Source of the DNA: Sporosarcina ureae
GTDB lineage: Bacteria; Bacillota; Bacilli; Bacillales_A; Planococcaceae
Length of the DNA: 64,000 bases
Assembly: GCF_002101375.1 (NCBI RefSeq)
Contig: NZ_CP015207.1
Coordinates: forward strand, 1,542,001 to 1,606,000
Reading direction: 5' to 3'
Below the pieces are notes generated by a model, which ran no database searches, had not been told where the DNA came from, and saw only the letters and a program-made list of their open reading frames with translations. Made by a program: the position numbers and the translations under genes. Position 1 is the first letter of the stretch, and every line of letters starts with the position of its first letter. Positions 9,801-19,761 of this stretch are shown here, in pieces.

Positions 9801-10027
9801 ATAATCATCTCCTTCCTTACTATCAATATACCTATACTACCTTATGGATAGTACACTTTGAACCTTTATTTGGTGATTCGTAGAATAGAACTATTTTTTC
9901 AGGCAGTATTCCCCGGGAAATTACACCATTTGACACAGCAACTTAAAGTAACTTACTTTGCATATTCTACGCATATATTGAAACCATTCTATCTATTGTA
10001 ACGTATATAAAAAAAGGGGGAGATCGA

Positions 10028-10351
10028 ATGTTACACACGACAACTAACATGTTGCAAGGCCGCACAATTGAAATGTATCACGGAATTGTATCAGGGGAAA
10101 CAATCATGGGGGCAAATATCGTTCGGGATATTTTTGCATCTGTCACCGATATTGTAGGTGGACGCAGTGCTGCTTATGAAAGCAAATTAACCGAAGCACG
10201 ACAAACAGCAATTGATGAAATGTCTCATAAAGCAAGTGCTATGGGGGCGAACGCTGTCATTGGAGTCGACTTAGATTTCGAAATGGTACGTGAAGGCATG
10301 ATGATGTGTATCGCAACCGGTACAGCTGTTACGTATCGGGATGGAGAGTAA
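10028..10351 (+). CDS. YbjQ/UPF0145 family protein
   Basis: A 107-residue protein of the YbjQ (UPF0145) family, recognised by [20 protein letters not shown], the central GGRSAAYE and the C-terminal [14 protein letters not shown]. Family members form small pentameric, dodecin-like beta structures and are often annotated as heavy-metal binding. No metal ligand cluster is evident here and no function is assigned. The site AAAGGGGGAG lies just before the ATG. A bidirectional terminator follows. Confidence 0.85.
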   Translation: MLHTTTNMLQGRTIEMYHGIVSGETIMGANIVRDIFASVTDIVGGRSAAYESKLTEARQTAIDEMSHKASAMGANAVIGVDLDFEMVREGMMMCIATGTAVTYRDGE

Positions 10352-10356
10352 TCATT

Positions 10357-10396
10357 TATACAAAAAGAGAGGGGTTCCCCCCTCTCTTTTTGTATT
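10357..10396. terminator. Bidirectional terminator
   Basis: ATACAAAAAGAGAGGGG pairs perfectly with CCCCTCTCTTTTTGTAT around a very short loop. It lies between the convergent ybjQ-like and ywbE genes and has A and T tracts in both directions. Confidence 0.85.
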
Positions 10397-10589
10397 ACGT
10401 TAATATTTCTGCCACACGTCCAACTTGTCCGTCTTCAAGTCGCACTTTAATCCCATGTGGATGGAAGCTAGAATTAGTCAATAAATCTTTGACAACACCT
10501 TCTGTTTTCACGCCACTTCGCTGATCTTTCTTTAAAATAACCGCTACCCGTAACCCAGGTTTTACATCTGACCGATTTTGTCCATTCAT
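10395..10589 (-). CDS. ywbE: YwbE family small protein (DUF2196)
   Basis: A 64-residue protein matching YwbE of Bacillus. It has the expected MNGQNRSD N-terminus, a KKDQRSG segment and the ending SSFHPHGIKVRLEDGQVGRV. This is a small OB- or SH3-like beta protein of unknown role. The start at 10589 has a GAGGAG site about ten bases upstream; a longer in-frame reading into the intergenic region is not supported. Confidence 0.85.
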   Translation of the reverse strand: MNGQNRSDVKPGLRVAVILKKDQRSGVKTEGVVKDLLTNSSFHPHGIKVRLEDGQVGRVAEILT

Positions 10590-10713
10590 ATATTCATCTC
10601 TCCTCTTTTTATTCAGTGTACCATATTCATGAACTCTTTCTCTTCTAGTACATCGGATGAACGAAGACAGGATGCATGGTACAATAAAGACTATCAAACT
10701 AGGAGGTGTATTC

Positions 10714-11154
10714 ATGCGATTAACAGTATACCTGGCTGGAGAAATTCATACATCTTGGCGAGAAGAAGTCAAACAACAAGCAAAAGATCTACAATTACCT
10801 GTAGACTTTGTCGGACCCATGGAAGACCATGATCGCTCGGACAACATTGGAGAAGAGATTCTAGGACAACAACCGGATAAAATTTTTAAAGATGCTGCAG
10901 CTTCAAGCCTTAACAACTTACGAACGGAAATCTTAATGAAAAAATCAGATATTGTCATTGCGTTATTTGGTGAACAGTACAAACAATGGAATACTGCAAT
11001 GGATGCCAGCGCAGCAGTCGCTTTCGGCAAGCCACTCATTCTGATTCGTCAGGAAAACCATCACCACCCACTAAAAGAACTATCCCGTAAAGCACATGTT
11101 ACGGTGGAATCGGTAGATCAAGCAGTTTTAGCATTAAAATATATTTTCGAGTAA
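10714..11154 (+). CDS. ytoQ: YtoQ family protein
   Basis: A 146-residue protein of the YtoQ family. It has a Rossmann-like nucleoside 2-deoxyribosyltransferase type fold: YLAGEIHTSWREE at the N-terminus, GPMEDHDRSD and the DIVIALFGEQYKQWNTAMDASAA stretch. The actual reaction is unknown. The ATG at 10714 follows AGGAGG by seven bases; an upstream in-frame ATG at 10657 has no comparable site. A terminator lies directly downstream. Confidence 0.85.
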   Translation: MRLTVYLAGEIHTSWREEVKQQAKDLQLPVDFVGPMEDHDRSDNIGEEILGQQPDKIFKDAAASSLNNLRTEILMKKSDIVIALFGEQYKQWNTAMDASAAVAFGKPLILIRQENHHHPLKELSRKAHVTVESVDQAVLALKYIFE

Positions 11155-11173
11155 ATATTTAATTACTTGCTAG

Positions 11174-11212
11174 AAGACAAGCCTATCAAATTATGGGCTT
11201 GTCTTTCTCAAT
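11174..11212 (+). terminator. Terminator after ytoQ
   Basis: AAGACAAGCC and GGCTTGTCTT form a ten-pair stem around an A/T-rich loop, followed by a moderate T-rich stretch. Confidence 0.75.
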
Positions 11213-11389
11213 TCCACTAATGACCATAATCTTTACTTGAAACACACTTTATTTTGACTACTATTTTCACGCACTCAATTCACCCTACCACGTGTCAAAA
11301 CATTATTTTTCAACTGAAAATTCTATCTGTAATTAATAGGTGTAAATGATAGAATAGGAATACACAAGGAAGTCGGGAGGGGCAATCGG

Positions 11390-14220
11390 ATGGCGCATAA
11401 AAAAGGTATTCGTCAACAATACATAAAAGTATTTATCGCTTCCATAGTGATTGCGATTATCGGGATGGCTAGCATGTATTTCTATGCTAGTAGCTCATGG
11501 GATGAACTAGAAAATAAACAGCAAGCCTCAATAGAAAAGTCGGTATTAATTGAAAACATATCCGATTCAATCCAAGATCTATTCTTTCGGGTTCGTGGTT
11601 ACTATGCTTTTCAAATTGAGGAAGAACTAAATTTTGCCTATCAATCAATTGAAGACATTCATTCTTATTCTAGTGAGTTTAAATCTTTTCAATTAACAGC
11701 AGAAGAACAGCGAATCATTGACGAAATCGATAATTTCTTGATGGAATATGAAAATGTTACTCTTCCAAAAGCTATTCAATATGTCAAAAAGGACGATTAT
11801 GCTGGTTTACAAGACTTAGCAAAGAGTGGTACGAACTTAGCCGTTAATAGATTCATTCAATATGCTAACGAATACGAAGATTCTTTAAAAAATAAGATGG
11901 AAATTGCATATAATAATACGATGCAAAAAACAAAAACATTCTTTTTGATCATCACATTATTCGGCATCATCTTCTTATTTATTCCAATCTATATGTTTTG
12001 GAGCGTCGTCAACCGAGTAGTCAAGCCAGTAGAAGATATCACGCGCGCAGCAGACCAGTATGAAACAGAAGGTACTGTCCTATTCCAACCTATTCAGACA
12101 GAAAATGAAATCGGCGCACTCTCGCAATCCATTCATAAAATGATGGAACATATACAAATGAATGAGCAGGAGCTTCTTTCACAAAATGAAGAGTTGATTA
12201 CACAGCAAGATGAGTTATTCAATCGCCAAACGAAGATGGAATTCGCCTTATCAGAAGCTCGATTTTCCCGTGTCCGTTTAGAACGATACAACGGTTTGAG
12301 TCATATCTTATCGTTCTCGTTGGATAAGCAAGAAGTATGCGACCAAACTTCTTGCTATTTAAATCAAATCTACCAATCCGACTTAAGTTTTCTTTGGTTT
12401 CCTAAAAGTGAAATTCATACGTTAAAGGGGATTTCAGAAGAGTTTTTCAATAAAATTAAACAAGAACGAATAGAATATATAAAAATCCGACTTGAAACAG
12501 AGCCCTATTTCATTATCAAAAGAGAAGCGGAATATGAAAAAGGAATAGCTGACAATATTACATATGTCTATGACTTTGTTACAGGTATCTACAATGTTGC
12601 TAATGAATTAAGTGTCGTGTCTATCCTTTCGCGTATCGGTAAGCCATTTACAGAAGACGACCAACAAGATTTATACGGTTTGCTTAAACGAATTGCAATT
12701 GCAGTGGATCGGATTGAACAATATGAACTCATTATTCATGAACGTCAGTTGAATCAGAATATCTTGGATAACATCAATGAAGGCATTCGTTTCGTTTCAA
12801 ATACAAGTGAGAATGATAAGTATAATAAAGCCTTATTCAATTTACTTGGAATGGAACCTGAAACAGAACATAGGGCTTGGCCACGAGAAGAATGGACGGA
12901 GTATTTCCTGAAACAAATTGATGACCCTGTTCAATATAAAGCATTTTTTGATGACGCCATCAGGTCTGAATCCACGGAATTTATAACTAATAAATACATA
13001 CTTTCATTACCTTCTGAAAAGTCCCGGGTCATGAATGTATACAGTGTGCCGATTATTATTCAAGAAGAAAAAGTCGGTACGATCTTCGTACATCGGGATA
13101 TAACTCACGAACACGAAGTCAATAAAATGAAAACGGAATTGGTGTCGACTGTCAGTCATGAATTGCGAACACCTTTATCGAGCATTCTCGGATTCTCTGA
13201 GCTTTTACTAAATAAAGATATGGATGATCAACGTAAAAAAAGGTATCTTGAAACTATCCACAGCGAAGCTAACCGATTAACTACGCTCATCAATGACTTC
13301 TTAGATTTGCAACGGATGGAATCAGGGCGTCAATCCTATAAGATAGAAGATATATCCATCACTAAAGTAGCTGAAATGGCGGTAGACTATTTACTGATTC
13401 AATCACCAGATCATACTATAAAGATGCAGGATCTCACATATTCATCAATGGTCAGAGCGGACTATGATCGTATTTTACAAGTATTCATGAATTTAATTGG
13501 CAATGCCATTAAGTTTTCACCCGACGGCGGAAATGTGAATATTACTCTGTTAAATCAACAGGACACAGTTGTCGTTTCTATAGCGGATGAAGGGATTGGC
13601 ATTCCATCCGATACGATTAAACATCTATTTGAGAAATTCTATAGATTTGATAATAGTTACAGTAGAAAAATTGGCGGTACAGGTCTCGGTCTATCTATTT
13701 GTAAGGAGATTATTCAAGATCATCATGGACGAATTTGGGTAAGTTCTGAGGAAAATGTAGGGACGACAATTTTCTTCTCTCTTCCTTTGAAACAGCAGCT
13801 GCCAAATGAAAAAATTGACTACGACAAACCTTTGGTGGTTATAGTAGAAGATGATGTGAATATTTCATTGTTACTGGGAGAAGAACTAGCAAGCAATGGA
13901 TTTTCAATAATTCATCATTCCAAAGTGGGCGAAGCATTTGTATGTATAGAAGTAATGCAACCAGCCGCAGTCGTTGTCGATCTAAAATTAGAAGAAGGTG
14001 AAATGGTTGGGATTTAATTAGCCAAATGAAAGAACATACTAAAACTAAGTCGATCCCAATTATTATATCCTCTTCATTGGAAAAAGAACCTTTATTGATG
14101 GAAGAATTTCATATCAGTGAATATTTGACGAAACCTTATCCTCTCAGCGATTTATCCTCTATTATTATAGAGACTATAGAACGATCTGATGGACTGATTT
14201 TTTATCCAGAGAATAACTAA
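11390..14220 (+). pseudogene. Hybrid sensor histidine kinase (GAF/PAS-HisKA-HATPase-REC) with a frameshift in the receiver domain
   Basis: The intact first part ends at 14017 (875 residues). In order it has TM1 (about 12-32), a 150-residue helical outer domain, TM2 (about 183-206), HAMP, a coiled coil, a GAF-like domain (about 295-440), a PAS domain (about 450-565), HisKA with SHELRTP, and HATPase with NLIGNAIKFSP, DEGIGIP and GGTGLGLS. A receiver domain follows, with VEDD and phospho-acceptor VVVDLK. Its frame is lost at 14003-14010. Reading on in another frame gives WDLISQ then MKEHTKTKSIPIIISSS...YLTKPYPL up to 14220, which is the second half of the same receiver. Kinase domains look functional, but the receiver would be cut after its third strand. 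The start has GGGAGGGG upstream. Confidence 0.85.
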
Positions 14221-14258
14221 AAGAACGTCTTTTCCTTTACGGAAAGGACGTTCTTCTA
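14220..14258. terminator. Bidirectional terminator
   Basis: AAGAACGTC...GACGTTCTT with inner TTTCC/GGAAA pairing (14221-14255) lies between the convergent kinase and response-regulator genes. Confidence 0.8.
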
Positions 14259-14273
14259 TTTTGTATACTGTAA

Positions 14274-14639
14274 TTAAAATAGTGATTTAACTAATTCAGC
14301 CAGTTCATTCGGGCTAAATGGTTTAGGTACGAAGTAAGAGGCCCCTTTGGCTAAAGCAGCGTCTTGATCTGCTTGCTGTGCTTTTGCTGTGAGCATAATA
14401 ATAGGCGTTGATAGCTTTAGCGGTTGTAGATGCTCTAATAATTCTAAACCTGTCATACGTGGCATCATATAATCCAAAAGAATGGCGTCATATGGATGGC
14501 TTTGGATTTTACTTAATGCTTCTACCCCATCCACTGCTTCTTCTACTTGAAACCCTTCAAATTCCAACGTGTCCGTGAGCAACATGCGCAAAATATCTTC
14601 ATCGTCTACAACTAAGACCTTTTTTCCTATATGCGTCAA
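14274..14639 (-). CDS. Single-domain response regulator (CheY-like)
   Basis: A 121-residue stand-alone receiver domain. It has the acidic pair VVDDED, the phospho-acceptor Asp in AILLDYMMP, the Thr of MLTAKA and the Lys of PKPFSP, so all catalytic residues are present. There is no output domain, so it would act as a phosphate shuttle or by protein contact. The start is probably TTG at 14639, eight bases after AAGGAGG, rather than the GTG at 14648 that touches the ribosome binding site. It lies 15 bases after the Hpt-REC-GGDEF-REC gene and is surely co-transcribed with it. Confidence 0.87.
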   Translation of the reverse strand: MTHIGKKVLVVDDEDILRMLLTDTLEFEGFQVEEAVDGVEALSKIQSHPYDAILLDYMMPRMTGLELLEHLQPLKLSTPIIMLTAKAQQADQDAALAKGASYFVPKPFSPNELAELVKSLF

Positions 14640-14654
14640 AGTGGCCACCTCCTT

Positions 14655-16274
14655 CTATTCTCTTTTATCAAATAAACGATTTGCTAATTTATCAATTCTT
14701 CCAAGGACTTCCGACGGTTTAAATGGTTTTATTATATAGTCATCTGCTCCAAGCCAAAGTGCTGCCTTAATATCATTCGCACTTTTTCTAGCCGTCATCA
14801 TGGAGACTGTGACGTTTGTTTTGGAATGGTCACTCTTTAACTGACTCAATACTTCTAGACCGTCCATTTTTGGCATCACACCATCAAGTAATACGATGAA
14901 ATAGGCATCGGGACTATACCAGTCTTCTTCTAGAAATGAAGGGCCGTCAGCATATGTCTTTACTGTAATATCAATGTACGAAGACTTTAACTCCAGCAAA
15001 GTTTGCTCAAGGATTTGTCTGATGAATGAATCATCATCAACGATAATAACGATTAACTTTCGTTTTACTACCCGTTTTCTCTGATCGTAAATCACTGTTT
15101 GGTTTCGCCCTGAACGCTTGGCTTCATAAAGAGCTTGATCTGCAGCGGATATCATGTTGGCAGTATTTCCTTCGTACGTCGCACTGCCCGCCGAGAAAGT
15201 TACTTGGAATGTCTCTTCATCAGATGTGAATATCGTATCATTGAATTTGGCTCGAATTCTCTCAACGGCATGCACGGTATCTTCAGCATTACTATTATCA
15301 AATAATAAAGCAAACTCTTCTCCGCCATATCGGCATACATAATCGCCTTCACGTTTTTCTTCTTTGATGATTTCGCCAAATTTTCGTAGAACTTCATCGC
15401 CTGCTGGGTGTCCATACAGGTCATTTACTTGTTTAAAGTGATCCAAATCGATAATGACAAGAGAGAAAATCACTTCAGATTGATCGGCTTTTTTGGCCAA
15501 TGTATTGATGGTCTCGTCGAAGTAGCGTCGATTTCCAACACCTGTCAAACTATCTGTAATCATACTGCTACTGACCGCATGCTGACGCAATTGACGATTG
15601 AACAAATAAGGGAAAAAGATATCCATATCAAAAGGTTTAGATAGCAAATCCATAGCCCCTCTACGATACGTTTCAATTAGAATGTCTTTCGTTACTTCTT
15701 CACTCGAGATAGCCAAAGTCGTATTTTTTTGCCGCGCAGGTTCTGCAATTTGATCCAATACTTCAAAGCCTGTCATATCAGGCAACTTTGCATCTATGAT
15801 TACAATACTTGGTCTCATAGAGTAAAATTGTTCAATTCCACGCTTTCCATTCAATGAAATAATTACTTGAGCTCCAAGCTTCTCGAGCAACTCTTTTAAA
15901 TAGGATACGAACTCCAAGTCTTGATCAATGATTAAAATAAACGTTTCTTGATCAAGACGGTTAACGTAGCGATCAGGCAATTGAAATTCTTCTTTTTTCA
16001 CAGCAATAGTATCATCAAAATGCGAACGAATACGATTCTTTAAATTTTCTAATGAAGATACGGGTATTTTCTGATCGTTAGAAGACGTCAGAATCTCTAA
16101 TTGTGACGCACAAAAGAGAGACAACTGTTGCAATCCGATTGTCCCGGATGTTCCCTTCAATTTATGAAGAAAATAATACAACTCCCTTTCCGTTAAACTA
16201 CCACGCGCTTTCCACTCTTCAAAGATATTCTCTGTACGTTGTGCAAGCATATTCTGATATTTTTTTTGACTCAC
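14655..16274 (-). CDS. Hpt-REC-GGDEF-REC diguanylate cyclase of a phosphorelay
   Basis: A 539-residue four-domain signalling protein. Residues about 1-90 form an Hpt domain with the phospho-His in FLHKLKGTSGTIGL. A receiver follows (about 110-230, IIDQD, acceptor VIIDAK). Next is a GGDEF domain (about 240-400) with DSLTGVGNRR and an intact GGEEF catalytic loop; RxxD (REGD) five residues before it matches the c-di-GMP inhibitory site. A second receiver closes the protein (about 410-530, VDDDS, acceptor VLLDGVMP, KPFKP). Cyclase activity is therefore expected and phosphorylation-controlled. A GTG start is used, with GGAG nine bases upstream. Its likely partner is the hybrid kinase encoded convergently next door. 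Confidence 0.88.
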   Translation of the reverse strand: MSQKKYQNMLAQRTENIFEEWKARGSLTERELYYFLHKLKGTSGTIGLQQLSLFCASQLEILTSSNDQKIPVSSLENLKNRIRSHFDDTIAVKKEEFQLPDRYVNRLDQETFILIIDQDLEFVSYLKELLEKLGAQVIISLNGKRGIEQFYSMRPSIVIIDAKLPDMTGFEVLDQIAEPARQKNTTLAISSEEVTKDILIETYRRGAMDLLSKPFDMDIFFPYLFNRQLRQHAVSSSMITDSLTGVGNRRYFDETINTLAKKADQSEVIFSLVIIDLDHFKQVNDLYGHPAGDEVLRKFGEIIKEEKREGDYVCRYGGEEFALLFDNSNAEDTVHAVERIRAKFNDTIFTSDEETFQVTFSAGSATYEGNTANMISAADQALYEAKRSGRNQTVIYDQRKRVVKRKLIVIIVDDDSFIRQILEQTLLELKSSYIDITVKTYADGPSFLEEDWYSPDAYFIVLLDGVMPKMDGLEVLSQLKSDHSKTNVTVSMMTARKSANDIKAALWLGADDYIIKPFKPSEVLGRIDKLANRLFDKRE

Positions 16275-16347
16275 TGTTTTCCTCTCCGTTCAGCGGAAGC
16301 ATTCCCATTTCGTTCTATACTTCTGATTCCCCGGTATTCTATATCTA

Positions 16348-16390
16348 TAAAAAAAGAGCTGGTAATATAGAATTTCCTATTACCAGCCCT
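16348..16390 (-). terminator. Terminator after glmM
   Basis: Read on the minus strand, GCTGGTAATA pairs with TATTACCAGC around a short loop (16358-16387) and is followed by TCTTTTTTT. It closes the glmM transcript. Confidence 0.88.
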
Positions 16391-16399
16391 AACGCATAT

Positions 16400-17749
16400 T
16401 TACTCTAGACCCATTTCTTCTTTTACTACTTGTGAAATCCGATCTGCATAGTCTGCACATTGTGCTTCTGTTTCAGATTCGACCATTACACGAACGAGGG
16501 GCTCTGTCCCTGAAGGACGTACAAGTACTCTTCCCTGTCCGTTCATCTCTTTCTCTACTTCGTTAATAACCCCGACAATACGCATATTATCCATGACCGC
16601 ATATTTATCCATTACACGAATATTAATAAGTTTCTGTGGATACACTTTCATTTCGCTAGCTAATTCAGATAATTTTTTACCTGTTTGCTGCATGATGTTC
16701 ACAAGTTGCAATGCCGTCAGTAAGCCATCGCCCGTTGTATTATAATCCATAAAGATAATATGGCCTGATTGCTCACCACCAAGATTATAATGATTTTTAC
16801 GCATTTCTTCTACGACATACCGATCACCTACAGCTGTTTGAACACTCTTCATGCCAAATTCCTCTAGAGCTTTATAGAAACCTAGGTTGCTCATCACAGT
16901 AGAGACGATAGTGTCTGATTTTAATCTGCCTTTGCTATGTAAATATCGAGCTACAATAAACATAATTTGGTCGCCATCGACAATGTTTCCTTTTTCATCT
17001 ACTGCGATAAGACGATCTCCATCGCCATCAAATGCTAAACCGATATCTGCACTCTTTTCTACTACGAGTGCTGCAAGTGCTTCAGGGTGTGTGGAGCCAA
17101 CGCCATCATTAATATTCAAACCATTTGGAGAAGCACCCATTGTAGTCAAGTCTGCATCCAAGTCTGCAAATACATGAGTTGCCAAGACTGATGTCGCACC
17201 ATGTGCACAATCAAGTGCCACATGAATATTCTCGAAATCGTCATCGACAATTTGTTTCAGATATTGAATATACTTTTGACCGCCTTCAAAGTATTCCGTT
17301 ATGGTTCCAACATTTCCACCAACAGGACGAGGCAATGTATCTTCTTCTGCATTTAATAGTTGTTCGAATTCTTCTTCCTGTGCGTCAGTTAATTTAAAGC
17401 CGGTTTCTCCAAAGAACTTAATTCCATTATCTTCAACTGGATTATGTGATGCTGAAATCATAACACCTGCTTGTGCGTTCATGACACGTGTTAAATAGGC
17501 TACGCCTGGTGTACTAATTACGCCTAATTTCATAACTTCCACACCAACAGATAATAAGCCTGCTATTAAAGCATTTTCAAGCATTAAACCAGAAATTCGT
17601 GTATCTCTTCCTACTAGCACTTCGGCTTTCTCTTCCACATCTTTAGTAAATAAATATCCACCGATCCTGCCTAATTTAAATGCCAATTCAGGTGTTAGTT
17701 CCTCGTTGGCTATACCTCTGACGCCATCTGTTCCAAAATACTGTGTCAT
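16400..17749 (-). CDS. glmM: Phosphoglucosamine mutase GlmM
   Basis: GlmM converts glucosamine-6-phosphate to glucosamine-1-phosphate for UDP-GlcNAc and peptidoglycan synthesis. The 449-residue protein has the phosphoserine loop SASHNP with active Ser101, the metal-binding DGDGDR and the C-terminal phosphate-binding [11 protein letters not shown]. The start ATG has an AAAGGAAG site. It follows cdaR on the same strand as in other Firmicutes, the arrangement in which GlmM has been found to interact with CdaA. Unlike in B. subtilis, glmS is not the next gene; a terminator follows. Confidence 0.97.
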   Translation of the reverse strand: MTQYFGTDGVRGIANEELTPELAFKLGRIGGYLFTKDVEEKAEVLVGRDTRISGLMLENALIAGLLSVGVEVMKLGVISTPGVAYLTRVMNAQAGVMISASHNPVEDNGIKFFGETGFKLTDAQEEEFEQLLNAEEDTLPRPVGGNVGTITEYFEGGQKYIQYLKQIVDDDFENIHVALDCAHGATSVLATHVFADLDADLTTMGASPNGLNINDGVGSTHPEALAALVVEKSADIGLAFDGDGDRLIAVDEKGNIVDGDQIMFIVARYLHSKGRLKSDTIVSTVMSNLGFYKALEEFGMKSVQTAVGDRYVVEEMRKNHYNLGGEQSGHIIFMDYNTTGDGLLTALQLVNIMQQTGKKLSELASEMKVYPQKLINIRVMDKYAVMDNMRIVGVINEVEKEMNGQGRVLVRPSGTEPLVRVMVESETEAQCADYADRISQVVKEEMGLE

Positions 17750-17798
17750 GTTGTATTCTTCCTTTCGATCTTATCTTAGATCACGTTTGGTACGAGCT

Positions 17799-18779
17799 TT
17801 ATGATTCTTTCTTATCATCCGTCTTTTTCGATATGTCGGAAGTATCACCTGAAACTTTCACCTGAATTTTTAATTTAGCAGGTGTCACTTTAGTAATCCC
17901 TTCAGGATTTTTTATATCCACTTCCACTTTTCCGGACTTATTTATTTTATCTATATCCAGTTCCACTGGGATTTCTTTAATTGCGTCCACTATACTTTTT
18001 GGACCGTATACACGAATGGATTGAACATCAGGTACTGCACTTTCAATAGTTATTCCATCTGGAGATTGTCCCTTTTGTTGCAATTTCAATGGAATTTCAC
18101 GACTATATTCTTGGATATCTACTTTCACCGTGACTTCTTCCGGATCCAATTCAACGGATAGCTTATTCAAGTCGCGATCCAATACGCGAACGCGTGATTT
18201 TTGCTCAAAAGACTTATTTAGGCTACCGTCATTGGTAATAGAAACTTTTACGAAACTAATCGCATCCACAACACTTTTCGCACCTGTAACATTAATCGAA
18301 GAGGGGTGGACACCCATGCTTTTCACTTCATATCCTTCTGCTAACAATCTAGTATTCATCTCAGGATCGACACGAAATGACTGGGTTACCTTCTCCTCAA
18401 TATTAATATTAACTGTTGAAGGATCAAGTCGAACATCCAGTTTATCTGACAAATTTTCCGCTTGTATACGTACGGTATGTTCACCGAGTGTCAAGTTTTG
18501 TAAATCTAATTTCAATGTAAAATCTTTTAACAGTTTAGTAGTCTGTACAATTTGGGCCGGTCCTTCAATCGTCATATTGACCATGTCAGGTACTCCTGTT
18601 ACTACTAAATTTTCCGTATCGTAATAAACTTCCACCGGTACGTCTTGCAAGAGATCGAACACATCGCCTATTGTATTACGACTTGATTGATCCTCCGCTT
18701 TTACTGATAAAAACAGCATAATCGCCAAAAATAGAGCAGTTAGTCGAAGAAACCAGGGGCTATCCATAAATTTATCCAT
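17799..18779 (-). CDS. cdaR: CdaA regulatory protein CdaR (YbbR repeats)
   Basis: CdaR is a membrane-anchored extracytoplasmic regulator of the diadenylate cyclase CdaA. The 326-residue product has one N-terminal transmembrane helix (WFLRLTALFLAIMLFLSV), then four YbbR-type beta repeats and a charged Lys-rich tail. The ATG at 18779 overlaps the end of cdaA by eight bases, consistent with translational coupling. A longer reading into cdaA is only a shadow. It sits between cdaA and glmM in the conserved order. Confidence 0.93.
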   Translation of the reverse strand: MDKFMDSPWFLRLTALFLAIMLFLSVKAEDQSSRNTIGDVFDLLQDVPVEVYYDTENLVVTGVPDMVNMTIEGPAQIVQTTKLLKDFTLKLDLQNLTLGEHTVRIQAENLSDKLDVRLDPSTVNINIEEKVTQSFRVDPEMNTRLLAEGYEVKSMGVHPSSINVTGAKSVVDAISFVKVSITNDGSLNKSFEQKSRVRVLDRDLNKLSVELDPEEVTVKVDIQEYSREIPLKLQQKGQSPDGITIESAVPDVQSIRVYGPKSIVDAIKEIPVELDIDKINKSGKVEVDIKNPEGITKVTPAKLKIQVKVSGDTSDISKKTDDKKES

Positions 18780-19608
18780 TTTTTCTCTTCCCCCACTTCC
18801 ATAGAGAAGTATCTGTTTGTCCTGTTGTGTTACCGAACCAGGAAATACGTAATAGCTTTTCGAATTCCTCAATATCCAATTTCCGATTGATTTCTCCATC
18901 TGCAGCCAGACTTATGGCACCCGTTTCTTCTGACACAATGATGGTTACTGAATCAGTCACCTCACTGATTCCAAGCGCCGCACGGTGTCGTGTACCGAGC
19001 TCTTTGGAAATAAACGGACTTTCCGACAATGGTAAATAACAACCTGCGGCAGCAATACGGTTCTTCGTCACAATAACCGCACCGTCATGCAATGGTGTGT
19101 TTGGAATGAAAATATTGATAAGAAGTTCGGAAGTAATATGTGAATTCATAGGGGTACCTGTTTCGATATATTCACTAAGACCTGTTTCCTTCTCAATTGT
19201 AATTAGCGCACCAATACGCCGCTTCGCCATATAGCTAACGGATTTGACGAATGCTTCAATCAAGCGGTCACGTTCTTCTTCCTCCTGCATAGCAGTACGT
19301 GCAAAGAGTTTGCCCCGTCCCAATTGCTCTAATGCTCTGCGAAGTTCAGGCTGGAATATAATGATCGCAGCCAAAAAACCAAATCGAAGTACTTCTTCCA
19401 TCATCCATTGAAGCGTCTTCAAACCGAACCATTCTGTAATATAGCGACCGATTAGAATCACAAATATACCTTTTAGTAATTGAACAGCCTTTGTTCCTTT
19501 AATGATGGTAATTAATTTATAGAGTACGAACCAAACAAGAAGCACATCCACAATATTTTTCAGTATTTCTATTGGTGCTAACGTTGTTGCTTGCTCCAAA
19601 CCCGGCAT
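18772..19608 (-). CDS. cdaA: Diadenylate cyclase CdaA
   Basis: CdaA makes c-di-AMP from two ATP and is membrane-bound. The 278-residue product has hydrophobic helices in the first 90 residues, a short coiled coil and then the DAC domain. The catalytic DGA is at 175-177 (PLHDGAVIV) and RHR at 207-209 (GTRHRAALG); both are intact. The product controls potassium uptake, osmotic balance and wall homeostasis in Firmicutes. It follows rsiW after a terminator, so it probably also has its own promoter. Confidence 0.96.
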   Translation of the reverse strand: MPGLEQATTLAPIEILKNIVDVLLVWFVLYKLITIIKGTKAVQLLKGIFVILIGRYITEWFGLKTLQWMMEEVLRFGFLAAIIIFQPELRRALEQLGRGKLFARTAMQEEEERDRLIEAFVKSVSYMAKRRIGALITIEKETGLSEYIETGTPMNSHITSELLINIFIPNTPLHDGAVIVTKNRIAAAGCYLPLSESPFISKELGTRHRAALGISEVTDSVTIIVSEETGAISLAADGEINRKLDIEEFEKLLRISWFGNTTGQTDTSLWKWGKRKNG

Positions 19609-19701
19609 GTGCTTCCCCTACCTTTTAAGAAAGTTCTTATAGATTTAGTATAACATAATTCCCAACTAACATGCCCAACTAAAAGGTCATGTACATCCGA
19701 A

Positions 19702-19750
19702 TGAAAATCAAAAAAGTGATGCGGAAGCCCTTAAGCCGCATCACTTTGAA
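19702..19750 (-). terminator. Terminator after rsiW
   Basis: On the minus strand AAAGTGATGCGG pairs with CCGCATCACTTT (within 19713-19748), followed by TTTTGATTTT. It separates sigW-rsiW from cdaA-cdaR-glmM. Confidence 0.85.
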
Positions 19751-19761
19751 AAGCTATTTTC

